Positions 23,253 to 31,201 of a stretch of DNA of 64,000 nt are shown piece by piece. Position 1 is the stretch's first letter, and the number at the start of each line of letters is the position of its first letter. The stretch is from Hydrocarboniphaga sp965279055. GTDB lineage: Bacteria; Pseudomonadota; Gammaproteobacteria; Nevskiales; Nevskiaceae. The stretch is taken from the NCBI RefSeq assembly GCF_965279055.1, contig NZ_OZ257125.1:4216001-4280000 (forward strand), in the 5' to 3' direction. The notes beneath the pieces are model-generated. The model was not told the origin of the DNA. It searched no databases and saw only the letters and a list, made by a program, of their open reading frames with translations. The position numbers were made by a program, and so were the translations under genes.

Positions 23253-24380
23253 ATGACCGGTTCAATTTCCGAATTCAGACGCCAGGCCCGCAGCTGGCTG
23301 GAAGCCAACGTGCCGTCCGAGCCTTCGCCGGAAGACGGCCCCGCTTCACGCGAGTACGTGCTGAACTGGCAGAAGACGCAGGCCAGGGGCGGCTGGGCCG
23401 GCATTGCCTGGCCGAAGGAACTCGGCGGCCGCGGCCTGTCGGTGCTCGAGCAGATCGTCTGGTTCGAGGAATACGCGCGCGCCAAGGCGCCGTCGCCGCT
23501 GAACGCCTCGTTCGTGATGCTCAACCACGCCGGCCCGACCCTGATCGCCTGCGGCACGCCGGAACAGAAGGCCTATCACCTGCCGAAGATCCTGGCCGGC
23601 GACGTGCTGTGGTGCCAGGGGTTCTCCGAACCCGGCGCCGGCTCCGACCTGGCCAGCCTCAAATGCAAGGGCAGCATCGACGGCGACGACATCGTCATCG
23701 ACGGCACCAAGATCTGGTCGAGCTTCGCCGACGTCGCCGAATGGCAGGAGCTGCTGATCCGCACCGATCCGGCCGCCTCGACATCGAAGGCGCTGACCTG
23801 GCTGATCTGCCCGATGGACGCGCCCGGCATCACCGTGCGTCCGATCCGCACGATGGCCGGCCCGCACAAGTATTGCGAAGTGTTCTACGACAAGGTGCGT
23901 GTGCCGCTGAGCAACGTCGTCGGCGGCGTCGGCAATGGCTGGGCCACGGCGATGTCGACCTTGAGCTTCGAGCGCGGCACCGCGGCGCTGGCGCTGCTGA
24001 TCGGCTACACGCTGAAAGTCGAAGGCCTGCTCGAAGCCTGCCCGGCGGAGCGCGTCGAGCTGCGCATGCGCCTGGCGCGGCTGCGCGCCGAAGGCGCCTC
24101 GATCCGCGCCGCGACGTATCGCTTCGCGCTGGACTGCGAAGACAGCGTGCCCGACGCGCAAGGCTCGCTGATGCGGCTGAGCTTCGCCGAGTTTACTCAG
24201 CGCGTCGCCGCCGCGGCGATCGATCTCTACGGCATCGATGCGCCCGAAGTGGTCGGCATGCACGGCTGGGGTCACGACTACCTCGACGTGTTCTCCGAAA
24301 CCATCGCCGGCGGCACCGCGGAGATCCAGCGCAACATCATCGCCGAGCGCGTGCTCGGGCTGCCGAAAGGGCCGCGCTAG
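23253..24380 (+). CDS. Acyl-CoA dehydrogenase (steroid/branched-chain FadE type)
   Basis: This 375-residue ACAD shows WAGIAWPKELGGRGLSVLEQ, CQGFSEPGAGSDLASLKCK, WSSFADVAEWQELLIRT and the C-terminal GGTAEIQRNIIAERVLGLP. This C-terminal signature, with Gly at the YEGT position, occurs in ACADs that use another Glu as base or work as heteromers. It is co-directional with the CaiB gene 44 bases upstream, and the short ACAD (20794) on the other strand shares the same regulatory region. An eight-codon mini-ORF (23230-23256) overlaps its ATG as ATGA. A role on a CoA-activated cyclic or branched acid is inferred. Confidence 0.92.
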   Translation: MTGSISEFRRQARSWLEANVPSEPSPEDGPASREYVLNWQKTQARGGWAGIAWPKELGGRGLSVLEQIVWFEEYARAKAPSPLNASFVMLNHAGPTLIACGTPEQKAYHLPKILAGDVLWCQGFSEPGAGSDLASLKCKGSIDGDDIVIDGTKIWSSFADVAEWQELLIRTDPAASTSKALTWLICPMDAPGITVRPIRTMAGPHKYCEVFYDKVRVPLSNVVGGVGNGWATAMSTLSFERGTAALALLIGYTLKVEGLLEACPAERVELRMRLARLRAEGASIRAATYRFALDCEDSVPDAQGSLMRLSFAEFTQRVAAAAIDLYGIDAPEVVGMHGWGHDYLDVFSETIAGGTAEIQRNIIAERVLGLPKGPR

Positions 24381-24478
24381 GCGTCGACGACAAGGCCATG
24401 CGTGAGGTGATGCCGGCTTTCCGCTGAGCTCGCCGCTGCGCTAGGCTGCGCGGCCCGTGCCACGCAGAGCTGCTCTCC

Positions 24479-25279
24479 ATGCCGACCGATGATCGCCCGT
24501 CGAACTCGCCGCAGTCGGTCACGCGCGTGATTCAGATCCTGGAAGCGCTGTGCGCCAGCCCGGCGCCGCTGAGCCTGGCGCAGATCAGCCGCACGCTGGA
24601 TGCGCCCAAGAGCAGCCTCGCGGCGCTGCTGCGCGGCCTGGCCGAAGCCGATTTCGTGGTGTCGTCGGACAGCGTGTTCCGCCTCGGCCCGGCCGCTTAT
24701 GGGCTGGGCAGCGCGCTGCTGGAAGCGCGGCGCAATCTGCAGTCTTCCGATCTCTTGCGTGAAGGCATGCGCCGGCTCGCCGAGCGCTCAAAGGAAACCG
24801 TGCTGTTCGGCGTGCGCGATGCCGACGGCAGCTCGCTGACCTATGTCGACGTGATCGAGAGCCGCAACGCGGTGCGCTTCGCGATTGCGCTGGGCGATCG
24901 TCGGCCCTTGTATTGCACCGCCGGCGGCCGCGTGCTGCTGGCGGCACTGCCCGAGTCCGAATTACGCGCGTATTGGCGCGCGCTGAAGCCGCAGCCGCGA
25001 ACGCCCGATACCGAAACCGACAAGCGCCGGCTGGCCGACGCGGTCGCGCAGGCGCGCAGCAGCGGCGTCGCGCAAACCGTCGACCAGGCCGCCGACGGCG
25101 CCGCCGGCACGGCGAGCCTGATCTTCGACGCGGCCGGGCAGGTGCTCGGCGCGCTGATCGTCGCGGCGCCGAGTTCGCGCGTGATCAAGGGGCGCAGCGA
25201 GGAGCTGTCGAAACTGGTGGTCGAGGAGGCGAGCTTGATCTCGGCGACGCTGGGGTATCGCAAGCCGAAGCGCGGCTGA
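24479..25279 (+). CDS. IclR-family transcriptional regulator
   Basis: This 266-residue IclR protein has an N-terminal winged helix (SVTRVIQILEALCASPAPLS, ISRTLDAPKSSLAALLRGLA) and the effector-binding domain (GMRRLAERSKETVLFGVRD, ADGSSLTYVDVIES, PLYCTAGGRVLLAALPESEL). IclR regulators commonly control aromatic and acid catabolism as activators or repressors. It follows the ACAD on the same strand and converges on the CaiB gene at 26343, its likely target or neighbour. Its last 16 codons form the start of a 227-bp tandem array that continues past its stop, but its own reading frame is intact. Confidence 0.9.
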   Translation: MPTDDRPSNSPQSVTRVIQILEALCASPAPLSLAQISRTLDAPKSSLAALLRGLAEADFVVSSDSVFRLGPAAYGLGSALLEARRNLQSSDLLREGMRRLAERSKETVLFGVRDADGSSLTYVDVIESRNAVRFAIALGDRRPLYCTAGGRVLLAALPESELRAYWRALKPQPRTPDTETDKRRLADAVAQARSSGVAQTVDQAADGAAGTASLIFDAAGQVLGALIVAAPSSRVIKGRSEELSKLVVEEASLISATLGYRKPKRG

Positions 25280-26364
25280 GTCCACACCTGCCGCGTTCAC
25301 AGCCTCCGTTCATCCCGAGTAGCCGCGAAGCGGCGTATCGAGGGACGCATCAAGCTCGGTCCGCTCCCTCGATACGCGCCTGCGGCGCTACTCGGGACGA
25401 ACGGAAGGTGCGCGGACTTTCAGGAGTCGGAGTCTCAGCCGTCGACCACGACGACGCGAGCTTGATCTCGGCGACGCTGGGATATCGCAGGCCGAAGCGC
25501 GGCTGAGTCCACACCTGCCGCGTTCATAGCCTCCGTTCATCCCGAGTAGCCGCGAAGCGGCGTATCGAGGGACGCATCAAGCTCGGTCCGCTCCCTCGAT
25601 ACGCGCCTGCGGCGCTACTCGGGACGAACGAAATGTGCGCGGACTTTCAGGAGTCGGAGTCTCAGCCGTCGACCACGACGACGCGAGCTTGATCTCGGCG
25701 ACGCTGGGGTACCGCAGGCCGAAGCGCGGCTGAGTCCACACCTGCCCCGTTCACAGCCTCCGTTCATCCCGAGTAGCCGCGGAGCGGCGTATCGAGGGAC
25801 GCATCAAGGTCGGTCCGCTCCCTCGATACGCGCCTGCGGCGCTACTCGGGACGAACGGAAGGTGCGCGGACTTTCAAGAGTCGGAGTCTCAGCCGTCGAC
25901 CACGACGACGCGAGCTTGATCTCGGCGACGCTGGGGTACCGCAGGCCGAAGCGCGGCTGAGTCCACACCTGGCGCGTTCACAGCCTCCGTTCATCCCGAG
26001 TAGCCGCGGAGCGGCGTATCGAGGGACGCATCAAGCTCGGTCCGCTCCCTCGATACGCGCCTCCGGCGCTACTCGGGACGAACGGAAGGTGCGCGGACTT
26101 TCAGGAGTCGGAGTCTCAGCCGTCGACCACGACGACGCGAGCTTGATCTCGGCGACGCTGGGATATCGCAGGCCGAAGCGCGGCTGAGTCCACGCCTGCC
26201 GCGTTCACAGCCTCCGTTCATCCCGAGTAGCCGCGAAGCGGCGTATCGAGGGACGCATCAAGGTCGGTCCGCTCCCTCGATACGCGCCTCCGGCGCTACT
26301 CGGGACGAACGGAAGGTGCGCGGACTTTCAGGAGTCGGAGTCTCAGCCGTCGACCACGACGACG
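25230..26364. repeat. Tandem array of five 227-bp units spanning the 3' ends of two convergent genes
   Basis: CGAGCTTGATCTCGG recurs at 25230, 25457, 25684, 25911 and 26138, an exact 227-base period, and the array ends at 26364. Each unit holds, in order, the last 16 codons and stop of the IclR gene, a full family A inverted repeat (99 bases; 25306-25404 in unit 1), and the last 7 codons and stop of the minus-strand CaiB gene. Unit 1 keeps the native IclR end and unit 5 the native CaiB end; each junction reads GACGACG-CGAGCTT. Units differ by a few substitutions and no indels. 227 is not a multiple of three. No other gene is present in 25280-26342. Confidence 0.95.
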
Positions 26365-27536
26365 CTCGAAGGCGCTTCCGGCAGCGTCAGCCCCAGCTCC
26401 TCGAACACCGCTGCATTGTCGGCACCGAGCATCGGCGCCGGCCCCGCGACCTTGCCCGGAGTCTGCGAAAACCAGCTCGGAATGCCCGGAAAACGCACTT
26501 TGCCCTGCGGCGTATCGACGGTTTCAAAAAAGCCGACAGCGTTCAGATGCGGGTTGTCGAACAGCTCGTCGGTGGTGCGCAGCGGCGCCGCGGGAATGCC
26601 GAGTTTCTGCAGCAGATCCAGCCATTCCTGCGTCGTGCGCTGCAGGAAGGTCTCGCCCAGGAGGCCGTAGACCTTGTCGATCTGCTTCGCGCGCTGCTCC
26701 AGGGTCGCCAGTTCCGGGCCGGCCCAGGCCGGCTTGACCGCGTCGACGAACAGCGCCCAGTGCTTGTCGTTGTAGATCAGTGCCGCGACGGAGCCGTCCT
26801 TGGTCTTGTAGGGGCGCCGGTTCGGCGCGACCGCGCGCGGATAGTGCGCCTTGCTCAGCGGCGGATCGAACATCGCGCCGTTGGCATGCTCGACGAGCAT
26901 GAACGAGGCCATGGTCTCGAACATGCCGACTTCCACTTCCTGGCCTTCGCCGGTGCGCGCGCGGTGGAACAGCGCCATCACGGTGGAATACAGCACGGTC
27001 AGGCCGGCGACCTTGTCGGCCATGATCGTGCCGACGAAATCGGCGCGGCCGGTCAGCAGCTGTTGCACGTGCGTCAGGCCGCATTCGGCCTGCATGGTGT
27101 CGTCGTAGGCCGGCAGATCGCCGTCGGGGCCGCGGCGGCTGTAGCCGTAGCAGTTGGTGTAGACGATGTCGGGCCTGATCGCGGCGACGTCGGCGTAAGC
27201 GAAGCCGAGCTTGGCGATCGCCTTGCCGCGCATCGAGTGAATGAAAACATCCGCGGTCGCGATCAAGGCGCGCAGCGCCTGCTTGCCCTCGGCGCTCTGC
27301 AGGTCGAGCATCACGCTGCGCTTGCCGCGGTTGACGTTGACGAACACGCCGCTCAGGCCCGGCGCAGGGCCAACCGAAATGTAGCGCGTGTTGTCGCCGG
27401 CCGGCGGCTCGATCTTGATCACGTCGGCGCCCATGTCGGCCATGATCTGCGTGCTGTACGGCCCCATCACCATCGCCGTAAGGTCGATCACGCGCACGCC
27501 GGCGAGCGGCCCCGCAGCCTTGGCGGACTTGCCCAT
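26343..27536 (-). CDS. CaiB/BaiF family CoA transferase
   Basis: This 397-residue family III CoA transferase has GVRVIDLTAMVMGPYSTQIM, GADVIKIEPPAGDNTR, NRGKRSVMLDLQSAEGKQAL and VFIHSMRGKAIAKLG, and the likely catalytic Asp in FVGTIMADKVAGL. The ATG at 27536 is chosen because GGAG lies six bases before it; the longer frame would need TTG. The YSRRGPDGDLPAYDDTMQAE stretch differs from the other two CaiB proteins here, so the three probably handle different acids. Its 3' end is duplicated in the tandem array. It is divergent from the ACAD at 27664, with an inverted repeat between. Confidence 0.92.
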   Translation of the reverse strand: MGKSAKAAGPLAGVRVIDLTAMVMGPYSTQIMADMGADVIKIEPPAGDNTRYISVGPAPGLSGVFVNVNRGKRSVMLDLQSAEGKQALRALIATADVFIHSMRGKAIAKLGFAYADVAAIRPDIVYTNCYGYSRRGPDGDLPAYDDTMQAECGLTHVQQLLTGRADFVGTIMADKVAGLTVLYSTVMALFHRARTGEGQEVEVGMFETMASFMLVEHANGAMFDPPLSKAHYPRAVAPNRRPYKTKDGSVAALIYNDKHWALFVDAVKPAWAGPELATLEQRAKQIDKVYGLLGETFLQRTTQEWLDLLQKLGIPAAPLRTTDELFDNPHLNAVGFFETVDTPQGKVRFPGIPSWFSQTPGKVAGPAPMLGADNAAVFEELGLTLPEAPSSVVVVDG

Positions 27537-27573
27537 GAGGTTCTCCAATGCACGGTCCCGATTGGCCGTTTGT

Positions 27574-27591
27574 CGTATGTTACGTCATACG
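27574..27591. promoter_or_regulatory. Inverted repeat, candidate operator
   Basis: CGTATG-TTACGT-CATACG is a 6-bp perfect dyad in the divergent region between the CaiB gene (start 27536) and the ACAD gene (start 27664). It is distinct from the TCAACAAC-type palindrome, so another regulator (for example the nearby IclR protein) may bind here. Confidence 0.5.
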
Positions 27592-27663
27592 CATTCCGGT
27601 TTGCTGAGCTAATATCCGCACGCCGCGTTTTTCCAGGCCCCAACCACAGCCGAGTCCGACACC

Positions 27664-28830
27664 ATGGATTTCTCACTGACCCCGGATCAGCAGAACGTCC
27701 GCGACGCGATCCTCAAGCACTGCTCGCAGTACTCGCCTGAATACTGGCTGGAGCGTGATCGTGACGGCGTTTTCCCGCTGGATTTCCACCAGTCCATGGC
27801 CGACGCCGGCTGGCTCGGCATCGCCATGCCGGAAGCGGTCGGCGGCGCCGGTCTGGGCATCACCGAGGCCGCGATCATGATGCAGGCGGTGGCCGAGGCC
27901 GGCGGCGGCATGACCGCGGCGTCGAGCATCCACGGCCCGGTTTTCAGCATGCAGCCGGTGTCGCTGTTCGGCAGCGACGAACAGAAGCAGCGGATGATTC
28001 CGAAAGTGCTCAGCGGCGAGGACCGCATCTGCTTCGCGGTCACCGAGCCCAACGTCGGCCTGGACACCACCAAGCTGAAGACGCGCGCCGAGAAACGCGA
28101 CGGTGGTTATCTGGTCAACGGCGAGAAGATCTGGATTTCGGTGGCTCAGGTCGCCAACAAGATGATGCTGCTGGCGCGCACCACGCCGCTGGACCAGGTC
28201 AAGCGCAAGACCGACGGCCTGTCGCTGTTCTTCACCGACCTGGACCGCAGCAAGATCGAGATCAAGCTGATCCACAAGATGGGCCGGCACGCGGTCGATT
28301 CGAACATGCTGTTCATCAACGACCTGTGGATTCCGGAACAAGACCGCATCGGCAAGGAAGGCGACGGCTTCAAGCTGATCCTGCATGGGCTCAACCCGGA
28401 GCGCATCCTGCTCGGCGCCGAGGCTATCGGCATCGGCCGCGCCGCGATCCAGCGCGCCGCGCAATATGCGCGCGAGCGCATCGTCTTCGACAGGCCGATC
28501 GGCATGAACCAGGGCATCCAGCATCCGCTGGCCAAATGCTGGATGCAGCTCGAAGCCGCGAACCTGATGGTGATGAAGGCCGCGACGCTGTTCGACAAGG
28601 GCCTGGACTGCGGCGTCGAAGCCAATGCCGGTAAATATCTCGCGGCCGAAACCGCGTTCGAGGCCTGCCACACCGCGATGCTGACCCTGGGCGGCATGGG
28701 CTACGCGCAGGAGTACCACGTCGAACGCCTGCTGCGCGAAGTGCTGATTCCGCGCACCGCGCCGGTCAGCCCACACATGATCCTGAATTACATCGCCGAA
28801 AAGGTGCTGGAGCTTCCGAAGTCCTACTGA
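27664..28830 (+). CDS. Acyl-CoA dehydrogenase with APVS-type C-terminus
   Basis: This 388-residue ACAD has WLGIAMPEAVGGAGLGITEA, CFAVTEPNVGLDTTKLKTRA, NGEKIWISVAQVANKMM, RIVFDRPIGMNQGIQHPLA and LGGMGYAQEYHVERLL. Where many ACADs carry YEGTSEIQ, it reads RTAPVSPHMILNYIAEKVLE, a signature of one ACAD subgroup lacking the usual catalytic Glu at that place. It starts a plus-strand operon: ACAD, CitE-like lyase, CoA hydrolase/transferase, enoyl-CoA hydratase. The set fits oxidation, hydration and cleavage of a short branched acyl-CoA. The ATG is five bases into line with other ACADs; the ribosome-binding site is weak. Confidence 0.92.
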   Translation: MDFSLTPDQQNVRDAILKHCSQYSPEYWLERDRDGVFPLDFHQSMADAGWLGIAMPEAVGGAGLGITEAAIMMQAVAEAGGGMTAASSIHGPVFSMQPVSLFGSDEQKQRMIPKVLSGEDRICFAVTEPNVGLDTTKLKTRAEKRDGGYLVNGEKIWISVAQVANKMMLLARTTPLDQVKRKTDGLSLFFTDLDRSKIEIKLIHKMGRHAVDSNMLFINDLWIPEQDRIGKEGDGFKLILHGLNPERILLGAEAIGIGRAAIQRAAQYARERIVFDRPIGMNQGIQHPLAKCWMQLEAANLMVMKAATLFDKGLDCGVEANAGKYLAAETAFEACHTAMLTLGGMGYAQEYHVERLLREVLIPRTAPVSPHMILNYIAEKVLELPKSY

Positions 28831-28878
28831 TAAGTTGCGCGGCAAAACAACATTGAAGCCACGCAGGGGAAAATCGGG

Positions 28879-29769
28879 ATGGCGATTCAGGCAGCAGCAT
28901 TCAACGCACGCTCGTGGCTGTTCGCGCCCGGCGACAGCGAACGCAAGATGGAAAAGGCGACCGCGAGCAATGCGGACGTCGTGATCTTCGATCTCGAAGA
29001 CGCGGTCACCGATGCCGAGAAACCCAGGGCGCGCGCGCTGGTCGCGGCCTTCCTGAAAGCGCAGACCACCAACCGTGAGCGGCTGTGGGTGCGGATCAAT
29101 CCGATCCAGACCGAATATGCGCTGGCCGATCTGGCCGCGGTGATGCCGGCCAAGCCGGCCGGCCTGCTGTTCCCGAAACCGCGCAGCCGCGCCGACGCCG
29201 AGCTGCTGGATCACTATCTGACCGCGTTCGAAGCCGCGGCCGGCACCGAAATCGGCTCGACCAAGGTCATGCTGCTGGTCACCGAGATGCCGGAGAGCAT
29301 GCTCGCGATCGGCAGCTATGCCGGCGTGCCGCGCGTGGTGGCGATGACCTGGGGCGGTGAAGACCTGGCGACCGCGCTCGGCGCCAGCGACAACCGCGGC
29401 GACTATGGCGGCTACGACTTCACGTATGAACTCGCGCGCAGCCTGTGCCTGGTCGGCGCCGCCGCGGCCGGCGTCGCCGCGATCGAAACCATCCACGGCG
29501 ATTTTCGCGACGAAGCCGGCCTGCGCCAGCGCGCCGCGGCGATGCGTCGCGCCGGCTGGCGCGGCATGCTCGCGATCCATCCGGCGCAGATCGATCCGAT
29601 CAACGAGACGTTCTCGCCCAGTGCGGAAGAACTCGCGGCCGCGCAGGAAATCGTCGATCTGTTCGAGGCCAACCCGGGCATCGGCACGATCGGCTTCAAG
29701 GGCGCGATGCTGGACCGGCCGCATCTGCTGCGCGCACAGGCGCTGCTGAAGACGGCGGGCAAGGCATGA
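28879..29769 (+). CDS. HpcH/HpaI aldolase / CitE-like acyl-CoA lyase
   Basis: This 296-residue TIM-barrel lyase of the citrate-lyase-beta group has SWLFAPGDSERKMEKATASN-type N-terminus (RSWLFAPGDSERKMEKA), ADVVIFDLEDAV with the metal- and base-binding acids, LWVRINPIQTEYAL, LVTEMPESMLAI and GWRGMLAIHPAQIDPINETF. Relatives cleave malyl-, citramalyl- or methylmalyl-CoA to acetyl- or propionyl-CoA plus a 2-oxoacid. It lacks the other citrate lyase subunits. AGGGGA precedes the start. In the operon ACAD-lyase-CoA transferase-hydratase it could cleave a hydrated, branched acyl-CoA. Confidence 0.9.
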   Translation: MAIQAAAFNARSWLFAPGDSERKMEKATASNADVVIFDLEDAVTDAEKPRARALVAAFLKAQTTNRERLWVRINPIQTEYALADLAAVMPAKPAGLLFPKPRSRADAELLDHYLTAFEAAAGTEIGSTKVMLLVTEMPESMLAIGSYAGVPRVVAMTWGGEDLATALGASDNRGDYGGYDFTYELARSLCLVGAAAAGVAAIETIHGDFRDEAGLRQRAAAMRRAGWRGMLAIHPAQIDPINETFSPSAEELAAAQEIVDLFEANPGIGTIGFKGAMLDRPHLLRAQALLKTAGKA

Positions 29770-29789
29770 GCGACGGCCTCGATGTTGTG

Positions 29790-29904
29790 CCCTCTCCCAC
29801 CGGGAGAGGGTGGCGCGTAGCGCCGGGTGAGGGCGCCGCAGAGTACAAACCGGCTGGGTATCTGCGAGGCCCTCACCCCTGCCCCTCTCCCGGTGGGAGA
29901 GGGG
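29790..29904. repeat. Inverted repeat, family B, inside an operon
   Basis: CCCTCTCCCACCGGGAGAGG and CCCTCTCCCGGTGGGAGAGG form hairpins at the two ends, with GGGTGAGGGC and GCCCTCACC-type inner arms pairing across. The element ends 22 bases before the GTG start of the CoA hydrolase/transferase gene, so it forms a strong structure in its 5' leader and may lower read-through from the CitE-like gene. Confidence 0.85.
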
Positions 29905-29926
29905 TTTGCGTATCGGGAGCCGTCTC

Positions 29927-31201
29927 GTGAGCGTCGTCATCAGCGATGCGGCGCAGCTCGATCTGCGCCGGTACATCAAGGCCGGTGATCGCATCGTCTG
30001 GGGCCAGGCCTGCGCGGAACCGACCACGCTGATCGAAACGCTGATCGCGCAGGCCGACGCGATCGGCAATGTGTCGGCGTTCGCTGGAACGAGCTTCTCG
30101 AAGCTGCTGACGGTCGAAGCCGCAAGCAAGATCTCGCTGTCGAGCATGGGCGCGATCGGCACGCTGCGCACGCTGACCGCGGCCGGCAAGCTCGCCGTCG
30201 TGCCCTGTCATGTCAGCCAGATCGGACCGATGATCGAGCAGGGCCTCATCGGCTGCGACGTTGCCTTCGTGCAGCTCAGCCCGGCCGACGCCGACGGCAA
30301 TCACAGCTATGGCCTGATCGGCGATTATGTCGAGGCGATGGTGTCGAAAGCGCGAGTGGTGATCGCAGAAGTCAACGACCAGGTGCCGTTCACCAACGGC
30401 CCGACGCTTCATGCTTCGCGCATCCACTGCGCGCTGCAGGTATCGCGGCCGCCGGTGGAAGTCGCGGCCGCGAAAATTGCCGACACCGACGAGGCCATCG
30501 CGAAATTCGCGGCCGCTTATATCGAGGACGGCGCGGTACTGCAGACCGGCGTCGGCGCGGTGCCGGACGCGATCCTGAGGCTGCTGCTCGATCGTCGCGA
30601 TCTCGGCGTCCATTCCGGCATGCTCGGCGACGGCCTGGTCGATCTGGTCCAAGCCGGCGTGATCACCAATGCGCGCAAGGCGATCGACACCGGCGTGTCG
30701 ATCAACGGTGCTTTCATCGGCACGCGCCGCCTGTACGACTTCGCGCACCGGAACAACAGCATTCGCATGTGCAGCACCGCGTACACGCACGACGCCGCGG
30801 TGCTGGCGCAGCTCGACCGCCTGGTCACGATCAACTCGGCGCTGGAGGTGGATCTGAGCGGCCAGGTCAATGCCGAGCAGAGCGGCAATGCCTATCTCGG
30901 CGGCACCGGCGGCCAGGTCGACTTCGTCCGCGCCGGCGCGCGATCGCGCGGCGGCCATTCGATCATCGCGCTGTCGGCCACCGCCAAGGGCGGGAGCCTG
31001 AGCAAGATCGTCACCGCCTTGTCCGGGCCGGTGACCACCGCGCGCAGCGACGTCGACATCATCGTCACCGAATTCGGCGCCGCCGAACTCAAGGGCCAGA
31101 GCCTCGCCGAGCGCGCGCGCCGGCTGATCGCGATCGCGCATCCGAACTTCCGCGAGGAACTCGAGCGCGCCGCGCATCCCATTCTGCAGCGAGGTTTCTG
31201 A
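29927..31201 (+). CDS. Acetyl-CoA hydrolase/transferase family protein
   Basis: This 424-residue class I-like CoA transferase of the acetyl-CoA hydrolase / 4-hydroxybutyrate CoA-transferase group has IVWGQACAEPTTLIETLIAQ, LQTGVGAVPDAI, HSGMLGDGLVDLVQAG and the conserved NSALEVDLSGQVNAEQ region containing the probable catalytic Glu. It moves CoA between acetyl-CoA or similar and another acid, or hydrolyses a thioester. The start is GTG at 29927, because GGGAG lies seven bases upstream; the longer frame starts inside the family B repeat. Its stop overlaps the next ATG (TGATG). Confidence 0.9.
   Translation: MSVVISDAAQLDLRRYIKAGDRIVWGQACAEPTTLIETLIAQADAIGNVSAFAGTSFSKLLTVEAASKISLSSMGAIGTLRTLTAAGKLAVVPCHVSQIGPMIEQGLIGCDVAFVQLSPADADGNHSYGLIGDYVEAMVSKARVVIAEVNDQVPFTNGPTLHASRIHCALQVSRPPVEVAAAKIADTDEAIAKFAAAYIEDGAVLQTGVGAVPDAILRLLLDRRDLGVHSGMLGDGLVDLVQAGVITNARKAIDTGVSINGAFIGTRRLYDFAHRNNSIRMCSTAYTHDAAVLAQLDRLVTINSALEVDLSGQVNAEQSGNAYLGGTGGQVDFVRAGARSRGGHSIIALSATAKGGSLSKIVTALSGPVTTARSDVDIIVTEFGAAELKGQSLAERARRLIAIAHPNFREELERAAHPILQRGF

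Noticed and set aside
25306..25404. Insertion sequence or MITE at the family A element
   Set aside because: No transposase, no clear target-site duplication, and all copies are short palindromes; REP-type intergenic repeats fit better, although a MITE-like origin cannot be excluded.
25230..26364. CRISPR-like array
   Set aside because: The 227-base period has no short repeat-spacer structure; every unit is nearly identical throughout and consists of gene ends and a palindrome, with no cas genes nearby.
27673..30189. 838-residue minus-strand frame
   Set aside because: It lies antisense to the ACAD and CitE-like genes and through a repeat, is low in complexity, and shows no domain; long antisense frames are common in GC-rich DNA.
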